DNA from: Acidobacteriota bacterium
GTDB taxonomy: Bacteria > Planctomycetota > Phycisphaerae > WQYP01 > JAJZKJ01
Direction: 5' to 3'
Length of the DNA: 6,860 bases
NCBI GenBank assembly: GCA_021804195.1
Contig: JAJZKJ010000119.1
Location: 1 to 6,860 of the forward strand
This document shows positions 1 through 5,146 of the stretch, piece by piece. The notes under the pieces were generated by a model, which did no database searches, had not been told where the DNA came from, and saw only the letters and a list, made by a program, of their open reading frames with translations. Numbering within the stretch: position 1 is the first letter of the stretch; each line of letters opens with the position of its first letter. Made by a program: the position numbers and the translations under genes.

Positions 1-1580
1 TTGTTGGCGATGGTATCGGAAAAAAGGAAAGTTTCCTGAAATACGAAGCCGATGCTCCGGCGTAACGAGGCCAGCGATACTTTGCGTATATCGACGTTGT
101 CTATGAGAATGACCCCCTCCTGCGGGTCATAAAAACGAGTCAATAATTGCATCATGGTCGATTTGCCCGCCCCGGTTGGTCCCACCAGCGCCACCACCGA
201 TCCACCGTCGATGGCGAAGGAAATATCTTTAAGCACCGGTTTGGCCGGATCGTAGCCGAAAGTCACGAAGGAAAACTCCACCGCCCCGGGACCGCGCGGC
301 AACGGCGGCGCGGCGGGCAATTCTTTGATGGTGGGCGTGGCATGAAGGATTTCGAAAAAACGCCGCGCCGAGACCACCGCCGTCTGGTACTGGTTGCTGA
401 TCTGGTTGATCTGCTGCAATCGCGAGAGAATCGCTCCCATCGCCATGCCGAAAACCAGGATGTCACCCGGCTGCAGATAGCCGTGGACCGCCAGTATCGC
501 GCCGACCAGGAACAGCGCCAGGTTCGACACCGTGGCGATCCCCCGAATCACGGGAACAAAATTCGCCCAAAGGCCGACCGTGGTCATAACCTTCCCGAAC
601 AACTCGTCGGCGGTGCGGTTGTACTTGCCGATTTCAGTCGTTTCCGTGGCGAACCCCTTCACCACCTGTACACCCGCCACGTTCTCACTGTACACGGTGA
701 CCAGGTGGTCATTCGTCGCCATGAGTTGTTTCTGAATGGGCTGCATTTTTCCACTGAAACGGCGGATGTACCAGAGCCAGAAAGGAACCGGCAGAAGCGA
801 CACCAATCCCGCCCAGGGGTTAATCATGGCGACCAGAATGTTGTAGCCGAGAACGTAGGCGACGATTTCCGCCAGCGAAACCAGCGACATGTTGACAAAA
901 AAGCGGATGTTGTGCAGATCGGAAAGAGCGCGGTTGATCAATTGCCCGCTGGAATGCCGGTCATGAAATCCGAAGCCGACTCTCTGCAACTGGTCGTACA
1001 CGGTTGCGCGCATGTGGAAAACCATGTTCATGCTGAGCCTGGTGTTGGTCACCGCGCGGAAAAAACTGCACACACCGGAGAGAACCACAAATATGCCCAG
1101 CAGGCCGACAAGAATCAGAACGATTCCCAGCGTACCGTGGAGCAACTGCTCCCAATTTCCCGCCGCAACGACCCGGGCGCCTTGTTGCGGGGCAAGAACA
1201 TGTTGGCTCGCCGCCGCTACCGCGGGCGGATGCGGTACGCGTCCTTGTCTGGCGCCCAACGACATGTGTACCGTGTTGATCACGATGCGCGTCAGATCAA
1301 CCGAGGATATTTCCAGAAAAACGCCCAAACCCACCAGCAGACAGGCCGTCACCGCGATCCAACGGACGGGTGCGACAAACTGAAACATTTTTACAAGAAG
1401 CTGGAAGTTGGTCAGCGGACCGGGAGAAAATTTCGAGGAACTCCCCCCGGAAGCGGCGCCGGGATTGGAACCCGTTGGGGGCGGGGGGTCCGATTCTTCC
1501 CGGCCGCCATCGGAGTTCGCGGCGTGCGACTGGGGACCATCATGCTGGCCGGCTGTCCGGGAACGTTGTTTCAAGCCCAT
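1..1580 (-). CDS. ABC exporter, fused permease/ATP-binding half-transporter (MsbA/ABCB type), 3' end outside window
   Basis: This gene encodes an ATP-driven exporter half-subunit of the inner membrane that would work as a dimer; lipid, lipid A-like or drug substrates are typical of the family, and the substrate cannot be read from sequence. About 526 residues lie in the window. Residues 1-60 are a Gly/Ser/Pro/Asp-rich, probably disordered leader with a PPPP run. TM1 is about 68-90, followed by a roughly 55-residue external loop, TM2 about 150-170, further helices about 229-285 and 330-385. The nucleotide-binding domain starts near 435: A-loop aromatic Y443 (FGYDPAKPVL), Walker A GPTGAGKST at 467-475 with K473, and Q-loop Q515 in FVFQETFLFSDT. 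The ABC signature, Walker B and switch His must lie beyond base 1. The ATG at 1578-1580 is the first start after an in-frame TGA at 1602-1604, but it has no good Shine-Dalgarno sequence. Met65 (1386-1388), just before TM1, is an alternative start. The gene is divergent from nuoJ, with no evident functional link. Confidence 0.93.
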   Translation of the reverse strand, partial: MGLKQRSRTAGQHDGPQSHAANSDGGREESDPPPPTGSNPGAASGGSSSKFSPGPLTNFQLLVKMFQFVAPVRWIAVTACLLVGLGVFLEISSVDLTRIVINTVHMSLGARQGRVPHPPAVAAASQHVLAPQQGARVVAAGNWEQLLHGTLGIVLILVGLLGIFVVLSGVCSFFRAVTNTRLSMNMVFHMRATVYDQLQRVGFGFHDRHSSGQLINRALSDLHNIRFFVNMSLVSLAEIVAYVLGYNILVAMINPWAGLVSLLPVPFWLWYIRRFSGKMQPIQKQLMATNDHLVTVYSENVAGVQVVKGFATETTEIGKYNRTADELFGKVMTTVGLWANFVPVIRGIATVSNLALFLVGAILAVHGYLQPGDILVFGMAMGAILSRLQQINQISNQYQTAVVSARRFFEILHATPTIKELPAAPPLPRGPGAVEFSFVTFGYDPAKPVLKDISFAIDGGSVVALVGPTGAGKSTMMQLLTRFYDPQEGVILIDNVDIRKVSLASLRRSIGFVFQETFLFSDTIAN

Positions 1581-1681
1581 CTGAAAAAGCCGGAGAAGCC
1601 CTCAATACTCTGCGAAACCGGGTAGTGTTCATCTCCCCAGTCACGCCGGGTTTCCACCTTACCATATAAGTCCTTCCGGAT

Positions 1682-1692
1682 GCAATAATTGC
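1682..1692. promoter_or_regulatory. 11-base palindrome GCAATAATTGC in the divergent intergenic region
   Basis: GCAAT and ATTGC are perfect 5-base arms around a single central A, in an AT-richer patch about 100 bases from the ABC transporter start. The site could bind a dimeric regulator, but its size is compatible with chance. The rest of 1581-1801 shows no small gene, no RNA gene and no terminator that I can support. Confidence 0.12.
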
Positions 1693-1735
1693 GCTGAATT
1701 CCACCGGCGTTCATTCCCCAACACCAACCGCCGGC

Positions 1736-1763
1736 TTGCAATTCCCCGGCGGAGGACCATAAT
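1736..1763 (+). promoter_or_regulatory. Possible sigma70-like promoter for the nuoJKLM operon
   Basis: A TTGCAA hexamer (1736-1741) is separated by 16 bases from CATAAT (1758-1763), which matches the TATAAT consensus at five of six positions. Transcription would begin near 1770, giving a leader of about 30 bases before the nuoJ ATG. It is the best-placed match I see in the 221-base divergent intergenic region. No equally convincing promoter was found on the opposite strand for the ABC transporter gene. This is a pattern match only, and the host's sigma factor preferences are unknown. Confidence 0.3.
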
Positions 1764-1764
1764 C

Positions 1765-1779
1765 CGATTCTTTGAATCG
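1765..1779. promoter_or_regulatory. Small perfect inverted repeat upstream of nuoJ (possible operator or leader hairpin)
   Basis: CGATTC, TTT, GAATCG forms two perfect 6-base arms around a 3-base centre. It starts one base after the candidate -10 hexamer, so it would cover the predicted transcription start. It could be an operator or a short hairpin at the 5' end of the message. Arms this short can arise by chance in a region of this size, so a function is not established. Confidence 0.25.
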
Positions 1780-1801
1780 CGGACTCATACGGGCGTGACA
1801 C

Positions 1802-2545
1802 ATGGATTATACGCTGATTCTGGCGACTGCCCTCGGAGCCATCAGTCTTTATCTGATGCTTCCCCGCGGCCGCGCCGCCCTGGTGAAACTCGGCGCGTTG
1901 ATCGGGGTTCTTGCACTGGGCGCCGGTTTGCTCGGCTGGTTCCACTGGACGGCGCAAGAGCAGGCCGTTCATTATCCCGGCCCCCCCGCCATTTTCTTTT
2001 ATATTTTCGCCGCCATCGCTCTGGCCTCGGCCGCAGGCGTGGTATGCCATCCGCGCCCCCTGTATGCCGCCTTATATTTCGTTCTGCTGACGCTGGCCGC
2101 CGCCGCCCTGTTTCTTTTGTTACGGGCGGAGTTCATCGCCGTGGTTCTGATCATCATTTACGCCGGGGCCATCCTGGTTACTTACGTATTCGTCATCATG
2201 CTGGCGAGTCCGGGCGGGGAAATTCCAGCGGCCGATTACGACCGCATCAGCGCCGATCCGCTCGCGGCGGTGCTGGTGAGCTTTCTTCTTCTGGGAACGA
2301 TTCTGCAGATGATGTCTTACGGTCAAGCGGCTTTGGCGCACGGCCCGGGCGCCGTGCCCGCCGCCGGTCCGGCCGGTTTCGGCGGCATGGGAATGCTCGG
2401 TGCGAACCTGTATTCGCACTACGCGCTGCCCCTGGAACTGGCCGGCGTCCTGCTGACCGTGTCGCTGGTGGGCGCGGTGATGATTGCGCGTAAAAATGAA
2501 CCGCCGGTCCGGATGCTCGACTCCGGCGAAATACCGGCGGAATAA
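1802..2545 (+). CDS. nuoJ: NADH-quinone oxidoreductase subunit J, N-terminally extended
   Basis: NuoJ (ND6 homologue) is a complex I membrane-arm subunit beside the quinone cavity, linking quinone chemistry to the proton channels. At 247 residues it is longer than the roughly 165-200 usual in the family. The canonical core starts around FFYIFAAIALASAAGV (65-80), with NPVYAALY-like RPLYAALYF (85-93) next. Residues 120-135 (YAGAILVTYVFVIMLA) are the hallmark third core helix; Y120 aligns with Tyr59 of E. coli NuoJ, the pi-bulge tyrosine. The first 64 residues add two predicted membrane helices (about 5-20 and 30-48). After the hallmark helix comes DYDRISADPL, then helix 155-172, a Gly/Ala/Pro-rich loop 178-200 and a last helix 209-229. 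The ATG at 1802 has no clear Shine-Dalgarno sequence. It is apparently the first gene of the operon and is followed 21 bases later by nuoK. The family call is firm; the exact start is less so. Confidence 0.95.
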   Translation: MDYTLILATALGAISLYLMLPRGRAALVKLGALIGVLALGAGLLGWFHWTAQEQAVHYPGPPAIFFYIFAAIALASAAGVVCHPRPLYAALYFVLLTLAAAALFLLLRAEFIAVVLIIIYAGAILVTYVFVIMLASPGGEIPAADYDRISADPLAAVLVSFLLLGTILQMMSYGQAALAHGPGAVPAAGPAGFGGMGMLGANLYSHYALPLELAGVLLTVSLVGAVMIARKNEPPVRMLDSGEIPAE

Positions 2546-2566
2546 CCGCGACTTGGTGAAAAAAAG

Positions 2567-2884
2567 ATGGAATCCATGAGCAATCCAGTTCTGTACCGTT
2601 ACCTGGCCCTTGGGGCGGCGCTTTTTGCCGTAGGGTTGGTGGGTTTTCTCACCCGCCGAAACATGATTATGATATTTCTTTCCACGGAGATCATGTTTCA
2701 GGGGATCGCCATTAACCTGATTGCCTTCAGTTGTTATCACCAGAACGCCGCCGGGCAGTCCTTCGTGATATTTTTATTGACCATCGCCGCCGCGGAGGCC
2801 TCACTGGCGCTGGGCCTGGTAGTGATGCTGTTTCGGCGTCGCGAGACGTTGAACGTCGACGCCTGGTCGGACATGCAGGGGTAA
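2567..2884 (+). CDS. nuoK: NADH-quinone oxidoreductase subunit K
   Basis: NuoK (ND4L homologue) is a small three-helix complex I subunit that carries proton-path glutamates between the quinone module and the antiporter-like subunits. The 105-residue product has the expected helices at about 10-29, 32-56 and 66-89. Two buried glutamates are present at the right places: E41 in LSTEIMFQGIAINLIAF and E77 in IAAAEASLALGLVV, matching E. coli Glu36 and Glu72 with a constant offset of five. Two starts are close together. ATG 2567 has GGTG eight bases upstream; ATG 2576 (MSNPVLY) has TGGA four bases upstream. The second would give 102 residues, nearer the usual family length, so the start is uncertain by three codons. 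It lies between nuoJ and nuoL, presumably co-transcribed with both. Nothing looks missing. Confidence 0.96.
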   Translation: MESMSNPVLYRYLALGAALFAVGLVGFLTRRNMIMIFLSTEIMFQGIAINLIAFSCYHQNAAGQSFVIFLLTIAAAEASLALGLVVMLFRRRETLNVDAWSDMQG

Positions 2885-2910
2885 TCGGCCGGGAAGGAAA
2901 GACCCGCCGA
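2885..2910 (+). other. Bulged hairpin in the nuoK-nuoL spacer
   Basis: The segment starting immediately after the nuoK stop can fold with TCGGC plus GGG pairing to CCC plus GCCGA. This makes an eight-pair GC-rich stem with a single bulged C (2890) and the loop AAGGAAAGA. No T-run follows, so it is not an intrinsic terminator. A role in mRNA stability or processing is possible but unproven. Confidence 0.25.
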
Positions 2911-2924
2911 GCCTTGCGAAATAC

Positions 2925-2929
2925 GGGAG
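2925..2929 (+). promoter_or_regulatory. Ribosome binding site deciding the GTG start of nuoL
   Basis: GGGAG sits six bases before the GTG at 2936. The nearby ATG triplets at 2947 and 2957 are in other frames, so this Shine-Dalgarno sequence supports GTG as the true nuoL start. Confidence 0.6.
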
Positions 2930-2935
2930 TGTAAC

Positions 2936-5056
2936 GTGTATCCTTCATGGACGCCGCATGAGGCGGCGATTATTTTTTCCGCCTTGATTCCGGCCTTCCC
3001 CCTGGGGGCAGCGATTGTTCTGGCGCTGCTGGGCGCCAAATGGTTCAAAAAATCCTCGCACGTGCCGGCCATCATCGGTGTGTCCCTGTCATTTTTCATC
3101 GCGCTCAAACTGTTGTTGATGTTCCAGTTCGGCCAGTTGGCCGCCCCCAACGCCACCTACATTCAATCCGATCTGTGGACATGGATCGGGGCCGGGGGGT
3201 TCAAGGCTTCCGTCGGCATATTTCTTGATCCGCTTTCCTGCCTGTTTGCGGCTTTTGTCACCGGCATTTCGCTGCTGATCTTCATTTACTCCTCCGGTTA
3301 CATGGAAGGCGATTACGGCTACTTCCGCTTTTTCGCCTACATGAGCCTCTTTGTGTTCTTCATGACCACACTGGTTCTGGCCAACAACTTCCTGCTGGTA
3401 TATTTGGGATGGGAAGGCGTGGGGTTGGCCAGCTATCTTCTGATCGGTTATTACTATCCGCGCCCCGCGGCGCGCGACGCGGCCACCAAGGCCTTCATCA
3501 CCAATCGCGTCGGCGACACCTGCTTCGCCATCGCCGTGCTGATGATCTACCTGACATTCCACTCGTTGAAATTCAGCCACGTGTTTTACGGATCGCTGCA
3601 AAGTCCGGCGTTTCGCGCAGCGCATCGGACGGTTTTATTCTGGATTCCGCTGCTGCTGATGTTCGGCGCGTTCGCCAAGTCCGCCCAGTTTCCTCTGCAT
3701 GTGTGGTTGCCGGACGCCATGGAAGGCCCCACGCCCGTATCCGCCCTTATCCACGCCGCGACGATGGTCACGGCCGGCGTGTACCTGATCGCCCGCTGCC
3801 TGCCGCTGTTCCTGCACGATCTTCCGGTCCTGCACCTGGTGGGCCTGATTGGCTGTTTCACGGCCTTCATGGCGGCCACCATTGCGATGTGCCAGTACGA
3901 CATGAAACGCATCTGGGCTTATTCCACCATTTCGCAGCTTGGCTACATGTTCCTGGGACTGGGCGTGGCGACGGGAACCGGCGCCGTGTTCCACGTATTC
4001 ACGCACGCTTTTTTCAAGGCCCTGCTGTTTCTGGCCACCGGTTCGGTCATGCACGCCATGGGCGGCGAACTGGACATCCGGAAAATGTCCGGCTTGAGAA
4101 AGAAAATGCCCATCACGGCCATCTGCATCCTGATGGGCTGCCTGGCGCTGTCCGGCTTTCCCGGCTGGTCCGGATTTTTCAGCAAGGACGATATTCTTTC
4201 CGCCGCCATGAATTCAACCTGGCGTTTCGGACCGTGGCTGGCGGTGGTGGGTCTGCTGACCGCGCTGATTACCGCGTATTACACATTCCGCGTATTTTTC
4301 CGCGTGTTCACCGGCGAGTTGATCCTGCCCGCGACGGCGGGTCAACACGAGTCTTCTCCTTTTTTTCCACCAGGTGACTTGCCCGGTGGCGAACATGCCG
4401 TCAATCACGGCCGACCAGCCGCCGGCGACGCGGCGAAGGATCGGCATGCCCCAGCCAAAAAACCGCGATCTCTTGACGGCGCGCCGGCTATGTGGCTGCC
4501 CCTGATTGTTCTGGCCATCGGGGCGACATTCGCCGGCTACCTGGGTGTTTTCGGCTCCCACGCCCCCGGCGGATGGATCGGCGGGTTCCTCGGCCGAGTA
4601 CCGCTCAATGGAACCATTCGATATGTTCCCACCCCCCCCGCCGGTCTGCCGCAACCGGTGGGCGGGCATGTCAATCCGATTCTCATCATGATCATCGGCG
4701 CGGCTCTGGCGGTGCTGGGAGTTCTGATCGCGGCCTATTTTCATCGCATCAATCGGCAGGCGGCGGCCAAGGTCGCCGTTGTCTTGCGTCCCCTGGTGCA
4801 TTTTCTGGAAAACAAGTGGTACATTGATGAGCTGTATCACTACACGCTGGTTCGACCGCTGCGCTTTTCAGGCTATATTCTTTCGCTTATGGACCGGTTC
4901 ATTGTAGACGGCCTGGTATTCGTAATCGGATTTATTCCCCAGCTTGCCGGCTTTACGATCAAACCGACGGAAAGCGGCCGGTTGCGTTATTACGGCATCG
5001 GCATGGTCGCGGGAGTGGCCGTGGTGCTGCTGGGCGTGTTGTATCTGCTGCGATAA
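2936..5056 (+). CDS. nuoL: NADH-quinone oxidoreductase subunit L
   Basis: NuoL (ND5 homologue) is the distal antiporter-like proton pump of complex I and carries the lateral helix along the membrane arm. The 706-residue product is longer than the common 610-650. Channel residues are present at a steady offset from E. coli: E160 in LGWEGVGLASYLLIG (E144), K248 in FAKSAQFPLHVWLPDA (K229), H273 in LIHAATMVTAG (H254), K361 in THAFFKALLF (K342), and K417/D418 in GWSGFFSKDDIL (K399/D400). The extra length lies in two loops: a charged, His/Pro-rich stretch at about 467-516, and a Gly/Pro-rich segment at about 540-580. The C-terminal part (595-680, with NKWYIDELY and LMDRFIVDGL) is the lateral helix region at ordinary length, followed by the last membrane helix (683-705). 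It starts with GTG, 51 bases after nuoK. An eight-C run at 4632-4639 is a spot prone to indel error, but the frame is intact on both sides. Confidence 0.97.
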   Translation: MYPSWTPHEAAIIFSALIPAFPLGAAIVLALLGAKWFKKSSHVPAIIGVSLSFFIALKLLLMFQFGQLAAPNATYIQSDLWTWIGAGGFKASVGIFLDPLSCLFAAFVTGISLLIFIYSSGYMEGDYGYFRFFAYMSLFVFFMTTLVLANNFLLVYLGWEGVGLASYLLIGYYYPRPAARDAATKAFITNRVGDTCFAIAVLMIYLTFHSLKFSHVFYGSLQSPAFRAAHRTVLFWIPLLLMFGAFAKSAQFPLHVWLPDAMEGPTPVSALIHAATMVTAGVYLIARCLPLFLHDLPVLHLVGLIGCFTAFMAATIAMCQYDMKRIWAYSTISQLGYMFLGLGVATGTGAVFHVFTHAFFKALLFLATGSVMHAMGGELDIRKMSGLRKKMPITAICILMGCLALSGFPGWSGFFSKDDILSAAMNSTWRFGPWLAVVGLLTALITAYYTFRVFFRVFTGELILPATAGQHESSPFFPPGDLPGGEHAVNHGRPAAGDAAKDRHAPAKKPRSLDGAPAMWLPLIVLAIGATFAGYLGVFGSHAPGGWIGGFLGRVPLNGTIRYVPTPPAGLPQPVGGHVNPILIMIIGAALAVLGVLIAAYFHRINRQAAAKVAVVLRPLVHFLENKWYIDELYHYTLVRPLRFSGYILSLMDRFIVDGLVFVIGFIPQLAGFTIKPTESGRLRYYGIGMVAGVAVVLLGVLYLLR

Positions 5057-5106
5057 GCGGCTTGCTGGAAAAAGGAATCGCGGGACCGGCATAAATAACG
5101 ACCCGA

Positions 5107-5122
5107 CGGAAGAAAATTTCCG
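5107..5122 (+). other. Small hairpin in the nuoL-nuoM spacer
   Basis: CGGAAG, AAAA, TTTCCG can form a six-pair stem (one G-U pair) with a four-base loop. It lies in the 90-base gap between nuoL and nuoM, the largest gap in the operon. No small coding sequence with a credible start is visible in that gap. It is too weak to call a terminator. Confidence 0.15.
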
Positions 5123-5139
5123 CCAGTATCGCGACGATT

Positions 5140-5143
5140 GAGG
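5140..5143 (+). promoter_or_regulatory. Closely spaced Shine-Dalgarno sequence for nuoM
   Basis: GAGG lies only three bases before the ATG at 5147, shorter than the usual five to nine. The alternative ATGs at 5168 and 5171 would remove part of the first membrane helix, so 5147 is preferred. Confidence 0.35.
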
Positions 5144-5146
5144 CTT

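Noticed and set aside
147..1625. A 492-codon open frame on the plus strand
   Set aside because: It lies antisense to the ABC exporter, whose minus-strand frame has A-loop, Walker A and Q-loop motifs. The plus-strand product is Arg/His/Gln-rich with no domain, as expected of a GC-driven shadow frame.
1581..1801. Riboswitch, small RNA or CRISPR-like structure in the intergenic region
   Set aside because: Only short palindromes are present. There is no repeat array, no terminator with a T-run, and no recognisable riboswitch core.
2120..2740. A 206-codon minus-strand frame across nuoJ and nuoK
   Set aside because: It is antisense to two well-supported genes and has a His/Gln/Arg-rich shadow composition.
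3409..4377. A 322-codon open frame within nuoL in another plus-strand frame
   Set aside because: The product is rich in Arg, His and Pro with no membrane pattern. The overlapping nuoL frame has all the expected catalytic residues.
4632..4639. Run of eight C in nuoL as a phase-variation switch
   Set aside because: The frame is intact on both sides and encodes a Pro-rich loop. A respiratory core gene is an unlikely phase-variable target; it is noted only as an error-prone spot.
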